DNA of 64,000 bases. Source: Leptospira paudalimensis. GTDB lineage: Bacteria > Spirochaetota > Leptospiria > Leptospirales > Leptospiraceae. Position numbers and translations under genes: made by a program. Positions 26,410 to 34,259 of the stretch are shown in pieces; positions within the stretch are counted from its first letter, which is position 1, and each line of letters starts with the position of its first letter. The DNA lies in the NCBI RefSeq assembly GCF_026151345.1, contig NZ_JAMQPR010000001.1, positions 1,718,231-1,782,230 on the forward strand. Direction: 5' to 3'. Below the pieces are notes generated by a model. That model ran no database searches. It saw only the letters and a list, made by a program, of their open reading frames with translations, and was not told the DNA's origin.

Positions 26410-26526
26410 TTAATTCCTATTCCGAAACAAAAGTACGACACAAACAATCGTTAAACTTGTCACAGAAATTAAAGATACTGCCATGATCATCATCCCTTGC
26501 CAATTGAGCTCAACTGCAGTATTCAT
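26410..26526 (-). CDS. Small NSS-transporter subunit, MetS-like (38 aa)
   Basis: A 38-residue single-pass membrane protein: [12 protein letters not shown], then a hydrophobic helix of about 23 residues ([20 protein letters not shown]), then the basic tail FRNRN. Its ATG overlaps the TGA of the NSS transporter gene (ATGA at 26523-26526), so it is translationally coupled. Small one-helix partners (MetS) are known to be encoded right after NSS methionine/alanine transporters such as MetP in Corynebacterium. Position, size and topology match that family. Sequence identity cannot be tested here. It ends three bases before the DinG-type gene. Confidence 0.7.
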   Translation of the reverse strand: MNTAVELNWQGMMIMAVSLISVTSLTIVCVVLLFRNRN

Positions 26527-28109
26527 TTTGTGACCTTCTCATGTCTAGAATCGAGTGCTTTTGAAACCAATAAATAAATAAAACCATATATGAGTATCAG
26601 ACCAATCACAACTGACCTTGCCACAATTGCTTTTGTTTTTGCATCCTCTACATTTTGACCTTTGTTTTCAGCGAGGAGACCCATGACCTCAGGATTCATC
26701 TTATCCAAATATTCAGGTAAGTTCATATAACAAAAGGAAACAAAGATAAAAAGTAAAAACCATGGGGTGATGTATTTCAGAACAAATTTGATGAGTTTGG
26801 GAAATGGAATGAGACTTCCTTCATTGGCATCCGCCTCTCCTCTGTCCACACCAATCTTAAAGACAAAGATGAAGATTTGAATGGATGCCAAAATATAAAT
26901 CATAATGGTTCCAATATAAAAATCAGCAATATCCAATGCGGCAAAATCTTTATTGAAGTATACGATGGGTAAACACAATACAAAGGTAAAAAGGAAAAGG
27001 AGTAGGGAAGACTTGCGCCTTCCGATTCGGTATCCTTCTTCTAAAAATAAGATACCAGGTTGTAACATCGTAACCGAAGAAGTAATGGCTGCAAGGAAAA
27101 GGACTAAAAACCAAAGCCCTCCAAAAAAATTCCCTCCAGGCATCATCCCAAAAACAGATGGTAATGCAATAAATCCCATTCCAAAGGTACCAAAAGAAGT
27201 TGCCTGGATGCCTAAAAATAAAAATGCCACTGGAATTGTAATCATTCCACCAAACACAACTTCTGCGAACTCATTGAGCGAAGCAGAAGACAAACTCGAT
27301 AAAACAACATCGTCTTTTTTCTTAAGAAAACTAGAGAATACAAGTGCAATCCCAAATCCAGTTGATAAGGAAAAGAAAATTTGCCCGGCAGCACTGATCC
27401 AAACTTTTGGTTCGGTAAGTTTAGACCAATCGGGATTCCACATCACTGCAAGTCCCTGTTCAATACCAGGGATTGTGAGAACTCTGACAAGGATGATCGT
27501 GGCGCAGATTCCCATGAGTGGCATTGCAATTTTTGCAAACGCCTCTAGGCCTTTTGAAAGGCCACGGTAAACGAGTAAAAAATTAAATAAGACACAGATC
27601 AAAAAGAAAATGAGGATGGGTGATTGGAAACTGGAACCATTTTCGCCAGCACCCGTCAGATTCATAAAAAAGGAAGAGGCTTCTTTTGTCATACCATCCC
27701 TTGTGGTTGCAGATAATGACATTTGGCCTGTTAAGAAATAATAAGCGTATGCTAAACACCAAGATTCGATGAATACATAATACACATAAATCATGACGGG
27801 AATCATGACTCCAATGGTACCTGAAAGTTTGAGAGGAAATCCTTTTAAGTATTCTCGAAAGATAAAAGGTGTACTATGGCCATGTTTTCCACCCATCCTT
27901 CCCATCGTCCATTCTGCCAAACAAACAGGGATCCCCAGTAACAGAAAACTGATGATGTATGGGACCATAAAGGCACCACCACCGTTTTGTGCTGCTTGCC
28001 CTGGGAAACGTAAAAAATTTCCTAGCCCTATGGCTCCACTGGCAACTGCTAAAATTAAACCGACTCGACTGGCCCAACCATCTTGGTGTTCCGCTTGTCT
28101 CTCTTTCAT
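26523..28109 (-). CDS. NSS (SNF)-family sodium-dependent transporter
   Basis: A 528-residue inner-membrane sodium-coupled amino-acid or related symporter of the neurotransmitter:sodium symporter family. The N-terminus has [20 protein letters not shown] and FLRFPG, the conserved TM1 sodium/substrate site. About 12 hydrophobic helices follow. The [17 protein letters not shown] segment in TM6-7 is also typical. The MetS-like partner follows directly. This architecture suggests a MetP-like transporter of methionine, alanine or similar neutral amino acids, but the substrate is inference. Confidence 0.9.
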   Translation of the reverse strand: MKERQAEHQDGWASRVGLILAVASGAIGLGNFLRFPGQAAQNGGGAFMVPYIISFLLLGIPVCLAEWTMGRMGGKHGHSTPFIFREYLKGFPLKLSGTIGVMIPVMIYVYYVFIESWCLAYAYYFLTGQMSLSATTRDGMTKEASSFFMNLTGAGENGSSFQSPILIFFLICVLFNFLLVYRGLSKGLEAFAKIAMPLMGICATIILVRVLTIPGIEQGLAVMWNPDWSKLTEPKVWISAAGQIFFSLSTGFGIALVFSSFLKKKDDVVLSSLSSASLNEFAEVVFGGMITIPVAFLFLGIQATSFGTFGMGFIALPSVFGMMPGGNFFGGLWFLVLFLAAITSSVTMLQPGILFLEEGYRIGRRKSSLLLFLFTFVLCLPIVYFNKDFAALDIADFYIGTIMIYILASIQIFIFVFKIGVDRGEADANEGSLIPFPKLIKFVLKYITPWFLLFIFVSFCYMNLPEYLDKMNPEVMGLLAENKGQNVEDAKTKAIVARSVVIGLILIYGFIYLLVSKALDSRHEKVTK

Positions 28110-28169
28110 CAGGGACTATTGAATGGTTTAGGAATTATGTGACAAAATCTTTTTGGTTTGGTGGGAGAA

Positions 28170-28197
28170 AAAGCAAGGCTTTTGGAAGCCTTGCTTT
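28170..28197 (-). terminator. Rho-independent terminator of the tandem-HTH gene
   Basis: A perfect 12-bp stem, AAAGCAAGGCTT (28170-28181) with AAGCCTTGCTTT (28186-28197), has a four-base loop and is followed on the minus strand by TTTTTC. It lies 13 bases beyond the HTH gene stop and separates that gene from the NSS operon. Confidence 0.85.
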
Positions 28198-28210
28198 GGT
28201 GATTTTCAAT

Positions 28211-28624
28211 TTAGCCTAAAAAAAGCTCGTTTTTTTCCATTTTGAGAACTTTAGAAACCAGGTTCTTAAAATCTTCTGGTGGTTCTAAAAGTCCAAGTTC
28301 CACTTTTGACAGGAACGGAGTCGAAACTTTTAGTTTCTTTGCGAAATCATATTGTTTGATTCCTAACTCACGTCGGACTGCCCAAAGTTTGTTTTTCAAT
28401 CCATTGGAAAACTCAGGGTAGATGTCTTCCACAGCGCTTTCGTTAAAGAGTTTATCAACGGACGTTTTGAGATACTTGGCACAAGATGACTTAAATTTTT
28501 CAGTCGGATCTTGGGCACCAGTCTCAATTTTGGAAAGATAACTCGGAGATACCCCCAGAGCCCTTGCCATATCGTACTGTTTAATGCCTCTCTTCTTTCG
28601 AAGCATGTAAATGTGATTGTTCAT
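28211..28624 (-). CDS. Tandem XRE-type helix-turn-helix regulator
   Basis: A 137-residue cytoplasmic DNA-binding protein made of two XRE/Cro-type HTH domains, residues about 5-60 and 75-135. The two halves are recognisably duplicated: both contain GIKQYDxA, VSxxxLSKxE, a Pro, FK and a final LF. A single chain could thus bind like a dimer. The start has a very strong ribosome binding site (AGGGGGGATAA). The upstream 14-bp palindrome overlaps the likely promoter, so autoregulation is plausible. It is alone in its transcript, flanked by its own terminator. Targets are unknown. Confidence 0.88.
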   Translation of the reverse strand: MNNHIYMLRKKRGIKQYDMARALGVSPSYLSKIETGAQDPTEKFKSSCAKYLKTSVDKLFNESAVEDIYPEFSNGLKNKLWAVRRELGIKQYDFAKKLKVSTPFLSKVELGLLEPPEDFKNLVSKVLKMEKNELFLG

Positions 28625-28642
28625 TTATCCCCCCTAACAGTC

Positions 28643-28670
28643 AAAATATGTCAAATATGGCAAAATTCAA
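28643..28670 (-). promoter_or_regulatory. Promoter of the tandem-HTH gene
   Basis: On the minus strand, TTGAAT (28665-28670) and TATTTT (28643-28648) are 16 bases apart, resembling sigma-70 -35 and -10 boxes, and lie about 20 bases before the HTH start. One operator arm sits between them. Confidence 0.45.
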
Positions 28671-28690
28671 TAAAAAAATTTTGCCATATT
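28654..28690. promoter_or_regulatory. 14-bp palindromic operator candidate
   Basis: AATATGGCAAAATT (28654-28667) and AATTTTGCCATATT (28677-28690) are perfect inverted repeats around a 9-base spacer. They overlap the predicted promoter of the tandem-HTH gene and lie between it and the upstream PPIase gene. The lack of GC-rich stem and T-run argues against a terminator. A binding site for the two-HTH protein is the simplest reading, but this is inference. Confidence 0.6.
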
Positions 28691-28707
28691 CCAAAACTTG
28701 GTGGGAA

Positions 28708-30225
28708 CTATAATGTAACTTCTTTTAGACGATCGTTTGCGATCACTAAATTATAAGTAGTTTTTAAACCAGAAACTTTTTGTTCAATGAACGAATTTCG
28801 TTGAGAACCTTCCATTTCTGATTTAATTCGTTCTCTTACTGCTGTATATGGCTTAGGAATTCGATTTTGTGGATTTTTAGGATCTTGGTCAGAATAAGCA
28901 TATAACTTTCCAGCTTCATACGCATCACGCATTTGAGCTTCTGTTACCGTTACTGGGATGGCTTTGATCTCATCTTGTAGCGATTTTAATGCCAAACTCA
29001 CTTTCATTTTATCCAATTGCATGAGGTAACCAATTTCGCTATCTACGTTTTGCACTCTTTTGGAAGTTTCAGCAATTTTTCCTTGGAGGATCGTAGATTG
29101 GAAAAGGTTCAGCATATCCCATGTTTTTGCTTTTTCCGTTTTGTATTCTTGTTTGAGTTGGGAAGGGATTGCATCAAAATCAGCAGTTAAATCTTTCCAA
29201 GTATAACTTTTTCCCTCTTTGTTCGAGTATAGGCTGTATTCTGGAGTGAATACTTTAGGATCCACATCATCTGGACCAGTAAACCGTGGAAGGTTTGCGA
29301 CAGTGATACCACTTTCTTCTGTGATTTTTTTAAGTTCTTTTTGGTATAAACCTTGCTCATACTCTTTCATTGTATGGGATGCAAATTGGTTGGCTTTATC
29401 AGCAGATTCACCTTCTGTAAAGTAGGCAATACTTGCTTTGGTTTCTGCATCTTCATGGGTTTTACCATATTCGATTGCTTCTTCTTTGAAAGCATCAAAT
29501 ACTGATGTAAAGTACTTACGAAGTCTTTCTGGGTGTACTTTTTCTGTTCCAAGAGAACGTACTACATAAGCAATTCTTCCTTCACCTTGTTTTGCGTATG
29601 CGATGAATTTACCTTGTTTTACACCTCTAACTTCACTTAAAATGTCTTCGAGTGGAGTCTCTGCACAATTGGTACAAAATGGTTCTAATTTTCCACCGAT
29701 TGGTTTTCTAGTCATATCATCAGTAACTTTTGCGATTTCGATGGCAACTTCTTTGTCTGACAGAGTGTTCAAACGATTGGCAAGATCTTGGGCTTTTTTC
29801 AAATTTTCTGCTTCATCTTCGCCACGTACTAAAGCAAGTTGTAAATTGATAAATTCTAATGGTTTCGATTTTAATCCATTTTTAACATACTCACGCATAT
29901 ATACATTGAGCTTTAAAAAATCTTTTACTAAGGATTCAATTTTAGTCACATCTGCTTCAGAAACTTTATTTGCTTTGATTGCATCTTTTAGTAAAATTTT
30001 TTCCAAAGCGATACTTTCTAATATTTTGGCTTGGATGTCAGCACTAATGGGTTGTGGTTCCGTGTTTCCACGTTTTGAAGCTTCAATTACAAAATTCATC
30101 TCTCTTCGAGTTACAGTCCCACCATCGAACGTAGCTAGGATTTCAGAATCCTTAGCACAATTGATCAGGGGCAGGAGAATTAAACCGAGTAACATCACTC
30201 GATGTATTAGTTTGTTTCGAATCAT
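28708..30225 (-). CDS. SurA/PrsA-like peptidyl-prolyl isomerase lipoprotein
   Basis: An envelope lipoprotein of about 505 residues. The ATG at 30225 with AAGGAA eight bases upstream gives a clean lipoprotein signal ending LPLINC. The reading frame itself runs to 30315. After the Cys comes ILATFDGGTVTRREM, the typical start of SurA/PrsA N-domains. A parvulin-like region follows (LALVRGEDEAENLKKAQDLANRL..., GGKLEPFC), but catalytic residues are hard to confirm, so chaperone function may dominate. Two Cys in FCTNCAE may form a disulphide. It probably assists folding of outer-membrane or periplasmic proteins. The coiled-coil gene lies just upstream on the same strand. Confidence 0.75.
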   Translation of the reverse strand: MIRNKLIHRVMLLGLILLPLINCAKDSEILATFDGGTVTRREMNFVIEASKRGNTEPQPISADIQAKILESIALEKILLKDAIKANKVSEADVTKIESLVKDFLKLNVYMREYVKNGLKSKPLEFINLQLALVRGEDEAENLKKAQDLANRLNTLSDKEVAIEIAKVTDDMTRKPIGGKLEPFCTNCAETPLEDILSEVRGVKQGKFIAYAKQGEGRIAYVVRSLGTEKVHPERLRKYFTSVFDAFKEEAIEYGKTHEDAETKASIAYFTEGESADKANQFASHTMKEYEQGLYQKELKKITEESGITVANLPRFTGPDDVDPKVFTPEYSLYSNKEGKSYTWKDLTADFDAIPSQLKQEYKTEKAKTWDMLNLFQSTILQGKIAETSKRVQNVDSEIGYLMQLDKMKVSLALKSLQDEIKAIPVTVTEAQMRDAYEAGKLYAYSDQDPKNPQNRIPKPYTAVRERIKSEMEGSQRNSFIEQKVSGLKTTYNLVIANDRLKEVTL

Positions 30226-30259
30226 TGGGGTTCCTTGTCTTTTACAGTCTTTAAATAAA

Positions 30260-30583
30260 TTAATATTTGCGAACAGGTCGGTCTGGTTTTTTCGGTTCAG
30301 GGGGAAGGACAGCACTGATTTCTTTTTTAGTGATTTCTGTAACGCGAGTGTCAGTTGTTTTTGCCTTTAAGGAATGGACCGATGTTCCTTGTTTTTCAAT
30401 ATTTAGGCCTAAAATCTCTGCCTTTTGGTCTTCTAATTTCGACATTTCCGATAAAAATGTTTCTTTTAAGATAGGAGAATATTCTCTGTCAGTAGCAAGC
30501 CTGTCTGTGAGTTTTTTTAATTCCACAACATCACGGTCGAGTTCTTCCAGTTTTTTGTAGAGATGAGCAACAGTTACCTTCAA
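30260..30583 (-). CDS. Coiled-coil hypothetical protein
   Basis: A protein of about 107 residues with no signal peptide, rich in Glu, Lys and Leu. Residues about 5-60 form a predicted coiled coil (LYKKLEELDRDVVELKKLTDRL), and the C-terminus is proline-rich and basic (PPEPKKPDRPVRKY). I chose TTG at 30583 because AGGAAG lies six bases upstream. The frame is open to 30619 with another TTG. Function unknown. It lies 34 bases upstream of the PPIase gene on the same strand and is divergent from the STAS gene. Confidence 0.6.
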   Translation of the reverse strand: MKVTVAHLYKKLEELDRDVVELKKLTDRLATDREYSPILKETFLSEMSKLEDQKAEILGLNIEKQGTSVHSLKAKTTDTRVTEITKKEISAVLPPEPKKPDRPVRKY

Positions 30584-30657
30584 AACACACTTCCTTCCAA
30601 AACTTTTATTTACTTGCAATAGAGTGCAAGAATGAAATAAGAAAATTAGAAAAATTT

Positions 30658-31014
30658 ATGAGTTTAGACGATTTAGTAGTTTCCACTGAAAAAATTGATA
30701 CCGTTTATGTAACCAAATTACAGGGAAATCTAAACAACTTCACAGCGGAAAAGTGCATCAAATCAGTCACCAATTCCTTAAAACATGGGTCAGTCATTCT
30801 CGATTTAGAGGAATTGAACATGGTCACAACCCAAGGCATTATAGCCTTCAAAACATTAAATGAAGAAGCATTTTTACAAAAACACAAAATCATTCTCATC
30901 AACCTTCCGTTAAGCGTAAGACAAGCATTTCTGATGGCAGGTGTTCGCAATTTATTCCCCATCGCAAATAATGAAGAAGCTGCATTCAAAATGGCTTCAA
31001 GACCCAGTAGGTAA
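30658..31014 (+). CDS. STAS-domain protein (anti-sigma factor antagonist-like)
   Basis: A 118-residue single STAS domain, of the SpoIIAA/RsbV type that binds anti-sigma factor kinases. Fold cues are the N-terminal beta strands TVYVTKLQGNLN, the core strand VILDLEELNMVTTQGI and the helix FKTLNEEAF. The position usually occupied by the phosphorylated Ser (D-S-S-G) is T-T-Q-G, so Thr could take the phosphate. No anti-sigma kinase is adjacent. The downstream polyprenol-kinase-like gene begins six bases later and is probably co-transcribed. Confidence 0.85.
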   Translation: MSLDDLVVSTEKIDTVYVTKLQGNLNNFTAEKCIKSVTNSLKHGSVILDLEELNMVTTQGIIAFKTLNEEAFLQKHKIILINLPLSVRQAFLMAGVRNLFPIANNEEAAFKMASRPSR

Positions 31015-31020
31015 AATACA

Positions 31021-31767
31021 ATGAGTTCAGGATTTAATTTTTTTCGCAAAATTTGGCATGTATTGGGACTCATCATTCCCGTTACTTTATATTTGGATCC
31101 ATTCCGTGATGCCTTTGGACTTGTTTATGCCACTCGAGCCATCCTTGTAACTTCGCTTGGAATTTTCCTGTTAGCACTTTTTTTATTGGAATTGTTTCGT
31201 TTGAGCCATAGCGGATTTGAAGCCTTTTTTTATCAGTATTTTGGATTTCTTATGAAGGAATCTGAAAGGAAACGATTCAATGGAACAGTTCCTTATTTTC
31301 TTGCCAACCTAATCGTTGTTTGCTTTTTTCCAGCGGAAATAGCAATCCTTGCAATTCTATTTTTAGTCATTGGAGATCCATTTGCTGCTTATGTGGGTAG
31401 TAAATATGGCAAACATCGTTTTTACAATGGAAAATCCATTGAAGGTGTATTTGGATTTTTGATTCCTGCATTTATCTTTTCAGTTTTTGTTTTGTATCTC
31501 ATTACAAAATCTCATCCTGAAAGTTTTATCTCTTTGTATGACCACCATGGATTTACTTGGACTCCCATCGTGATCGTTTTTGTATCAGTTCTTCTATCTT
31601 GTGTTACAGAGTTTTTTTCCAACACAACAGCCAAAGGATTAGTTGATGACAACCTACTCATTCCGGTAGTAGGTGCGATTTCCCTATCCGTATTATCGTT
31701 ATTGTATTTAGATTATACACCAATGGATTTTTTCTTTGATCCAAATGGATTGTACATTCAGAAATAA
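31021..31767 (+). CDS. Polyprenol/dolichol kinase-like CTP-dependent membrane protein
   Basis: A 248-residue inner-membrane protein with about six hydrophobic helices, of the SEC59/VTE5/phosphatidate cytidylyltransferase-like family. The diagnostic stretch is GDPFAAYVGSKYGKHRF followed by NGKSIEGV (about 118-143), which matches the G-D-x-x-A...GK...GKS-x-EG pattern of this family. It probably phosphorylates a polyprenol or related lipid alcohol using CTP. The substrate is inferred from family only. It is adjacent to the STAS gene and converges on the lipoprotein at 31779. Confidence 0.8.
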   Translation: MSSGFNFFRKIWHVLGLIIPVTLYLDPFRDAFGLVYATRAILVTSLGIFLLALFLLELFRLSHSGFEAFFYQYFGFLMKESERKRFNGTVPYFLANLIVVCFFPAEIAILAILFLVIGDPFAAYVGSKYGKHRFYNGKSIEGVFGFLIPAFIFSVFVLYLITKSHPESFISLYDHHGFTWTPIVIVFVSVLLSCVTEFFSNTTAKGLVDDNLLIPVVGAISLSVLSLLYLDYTPMDFFFDPNGLYIQK

Positions 31768-31778
31768 AAGGTAAGATG

Positions 31779-32369
31779 TTATGGTTTCCAGCGGAGTTGG
31801 ATGGTTCTTACTTTAGAAATTGGTTCTTTGCCAGGAACTTCCACAATATAAGTCAAAACAATAGGACCTAAGGCTTCGATTTGGAATGGATTTTTGGCGA
31901 TCCCAATATGGCGAAACTCTTCTTTTAACAGAGCACCTAAATAATGAAAGGACACCACGGTTTTTGGTTGGAAAGAATTCCCTTCCATTCTTTCTTTTGC
32001 ATTGCCATAAACTAAATAAGCATTGTATTCACTACGAAACTCTTCTGACGTTTTACCATTCCATGGTGAATCTAAAACCATTCGAAACCCTGGTGTTTCT
32101 CTGGCTGTAAAATAGAGAAAATTGCCAAAATCTTCATACGTTGGATTTTCTTTTTTGAATTTAGTTTGATCCAAAAAAACGATATCGTTTTCTGTTTTTG
32201 GTTCTATACATTTCAATTCATCATTAAAATTATCGCAAAACTGAAATCCCTTGTCTTCTGACAAAATGCATTGGGATAAAAACAAAATAGATAGAATCAG
32301 AACAGAGAAAAAATGTGATTTGTTCCAAATCGAATTTGTTTGGTTAAGATTTAAATTTATTAAACTCAT
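31779..32369 (-). CDS. Hypothetical lipoprotein
   Basis: A 196-residue predicted lipoprotein. The hydrophobic stretch HFFSVLILSILFLSQC ends in a spirochaete-type lipobox with Cys near 34, preceded by a longer than usual polar N-terminus. Start support is AGGGA six bases before the ATG. The mature part contains scattered aromatic residues and no known motif. Only an N-terminal CDNFNDELKCIE Cys pair stands out. It overlaps the DUF4416 gene by 26 bases and is the last gene of the eno-led operon. Function unknown. Confidence 0.7.
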   Translation of the reverse strand: MSLINLNLNQTNSIWNKSHFFSVLILSILFLSQCILSEDKGFQFCDNFNDELKCIEPKTENDIVFLDQTKFKKENPTYEDFGNFLYFTARETPGFRMVLDSPWNGKTSEEFRSEYNAYLVYGNAKERMEGNSFQPKTVVSFHYLGALLKEEFRHIGIAKNPFQIEALGPIVLTYIVEVPGKEPISKVRTIQLRWKP

Positions 32370-32877
32370 ACGATTCCCTAAGAGTATTAAAAAAATAAAC
32401 TACCTCTTTTTCTTTGAAATAATTCTGAGTAGAAGGTAGGGGTTGTAATATCCCTCTAGAAAAATGATACACTGTTTCCGCATAAACTCCTTGGAATAAA
32501 TACATACGGTGGAAATCATCTTTAGACTTCGCAATCACAATGTTATGTGAAGTAACATATCCAGGAACCAATAAAGTACTTAAATCTTTTTTTTGTAGGA
32601 GGGTTTGGAATTCCAAACAGTCTTTTTTTTTCTCAACAATTTCTTCTCTATGGATCCGTTGTTTGAAAGACAAAACTTTTGTAAAACGACCAGGGTAAGC
32701 GAACTCTCGTTCCGATTCATCGGGAATCCATCTTGGCAATACTAATGACTCATAGAGAATTTTAGAAAAACGTTTTTCGCTTAAATTTTTTAATTCAAAC
32801 AGGGTATCTTCATTCTCGTAAGATACGATGAGAAAAAATGATGCACCAGCAGGTCTTTCTAAAATCTCTTGAGGCAT
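32344..32877 (-). CDS. DUF4416-family protein
   Basis: A 177-residue cytoplasmic protein. The stretch LLVPGYVTSHNIVIAKSK followed by HRMYLFQGVYAE resembles the conserved core of DUF4416 (typically NIDPGY..., LATTKN, HRIYLG-GIYAE), a family of unknown function found in spirochaetes, Aquificales and thermophiles. Length fits (about 175-190). It lies three bases downstream of pmbA and overlaps the following lipoprotein gene. No function should be assigned beyond the family name. Confidence 0.7.
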   Translation of the reverse strand: MPQEILERPAGASFFLIVSYENEDTLFELKNLSEKRFSKILYESLVLPRWIPDESEREFAYPGRFTKVLSFKQRIHREEIVEKKKDCLEFQTLLQKKDLSTLLVPGYVTSHNIVIAKSKDDFHRMYLFQGVYAETVYHFSRGILQPLPSTQNYFKEKEVVYFFNTLRESYEFNKFKS

Positions 32878-32879
32878 GT

Positions 32880-34259
32880 TTAGTTTTCCATCACACCTGT
32901 AATTGTAAATCCATCGAGTAACATATAAGGAACAAATGAGGATTCGCCAATGAGTTCTCCTTCTTTTGCAATCGCTTCAATTTGATTTAAAGCATCAAAT
33001 GCATTTCCTACAATTTGAACTTCGCGTACGGGAATTTTTTCACCTCCCTCTAAGAGGTAACCACCTTTGACAACACCAGAAAAATCTCCCGATGCTCCAT
33101 CTTTTGTGCCTGAGATTCGATTCACAAAAAGTGTTTTGCCTGGCAGTTTAAAAAACTCATCTTTGTTTGCATTTCCTGGAGCGATTTGTAATTGTTTTGG
33201 TCCACACCCAGGGAGGCTTTGGGCACCACCGGTCGCACATCCATTGGAAATCGAAAGATTGGCTTTTTTAGCTTCATATGTATTATAAAAATAAGACTCG
33301 AGAACTCCTTCTGTTAAAACTTTTTTGAAAGTGGTTGGCATTCCTTCTCTGTCAAAACCAGTCGATCCCATAAAACCTTTGTTTGTTGGGTCATCCCAAA
33401 TGGAAAGTAACGAAGAAGCAACTTTTTCGCCCATTTTTCCAGCCATTTTTGATTTCCCTTTTCGTAAACTAGTCCCATTCAAGGAACCAATAAATAGCCC
33501 TAGGAAAAAAGAATACACGGCATCTGGAGGGAGTAAAACTTTACCTTGGAACCCAGTTGTAGGTTTTGCATACAAGGCTCCCATACATTTATCTCCGAAA
33601 TTATGGAATGCTTTTTTCCAAAGTGACTGGAATTGGTCTTTAGTAAAACCACTTGCAGAATCATAGTCAAAACTTCCAACGAGATCTCCATCCACACCCA
33701 TCCCCATAACAGATGCAGAAAGTTCTGCCCCAAGTTCATGGGCCATCACACCCTTAGAAGATACAATTAACTTATAACCTTTGCTAAGCGAAAAATCACC
33801 AGAATCAATATTGATTTTATCATACAAATCACTTCGCCAACCAAGTGCTTCTTTTGCATAGGAAACGAGGTCTTCTATTCCCATTGTATCAAGGGAACTA
33901 TCATAGGAATCAAATTGGTTTGTGAGTGGTCGTGGTTCTGGTAAAACTAAATCAGGATCAGGAGTGGACTGGCTTTTTGCCAATTGATAGGCTTCTTCGA
34001 TCGATGTATACAAACTAGGGATGTGATTGGAAATGAGAAACCCTTGGTTTCCTTCGTGGATCACACGGATCCCAAACATATTTTCTTCCGTTGCTGTACA
34101 GTTATTAAGATCGTTTTTTTCTAAACTCACATCCTCTGAATACCCATAACTGGAATAAATCTCTACTTGTTCGATTCCATTGGATTTAGCTTTCGAAATT
34201 AAATTGGTAAGTAAATCTTTTTGGTCGTTTAAACGTTTTTCTATCGCACCACGATCCAT
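32880..34259 (-). CDS. pmbA: PmbA/TldE metalloprotease-like subunit
   Basis: A 459-residue cytoplasmic protein, the non-catalytic partner of TldD. In E. coli the TldD/TldE heterodimer is a zinc protease that cleaves unfolded peptides and matures microcin B17. The N-terminus has VEIYSSYGYSEDVSLEKNDL, and the fold repeats that of TldD, but the HExxxH motif is absent, as in other TldE proteins. The C-terminal region has FSGVVKGGYLLEGGE and ITGVMEN. Its start shares its first base with the tldD stop (34259), so the two are coupled and probably made in equal amounts. Confidence 0.9.
   Translation of the reverse strand: MDRGAIEKRLNDQKDLLTNLISKAKSNGIEQVEIYSSYGYSEDVSLEKNDLNNCTATEENMFGIRVIHEGNQGFLISNHIPSLYTSIEEAYQLAKSQSTPDPDLVLPEPRPLTNQFDSYDSSLDTMGIEDLVSYAKEALGWRSDLYDKINIDSGDFSLSKGYKLIVSSKGVMAHELGAELSASVMGMGVDGDLVGSFDYDSASGFTKDQFQSLWKKAFHNFGDKCMGALYAKPTTGFQGKVLLPPDAVYSFFLGLFIGSLNGTSLRKGKSKMAGKMGEKVASSLLSIWDDPTNKGFMGSTGFDREGMPTTFKKVLTEGVLESYFYNTYEAKKANLSISNGCATGGAQSLPGCGPKQLQIAPGNANKDEFFKLPGKTLFVNRISGTKDGASGDFSGVVKGGYLLEGGEKIPVREVQIVGNAFDALNQIEAIAKEGELIGESSFVPYMLLDGFTITGVMEN

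Noticed and set aside
26953..27570. 205-aa plus-strand ORF inside the NSS transporter gene
   Set aside because: Antisense shadow. The sense strand has clear transporter motifs and the translation here is low-complexity Lys/Pro-rich.
29603..30370. 255-aa plus-strand ORF across the PPIase gene
   Set aside because: Antisense of a gene with signal peptide and good start; Ser/Phe-rich translation typical of an antisense frame.
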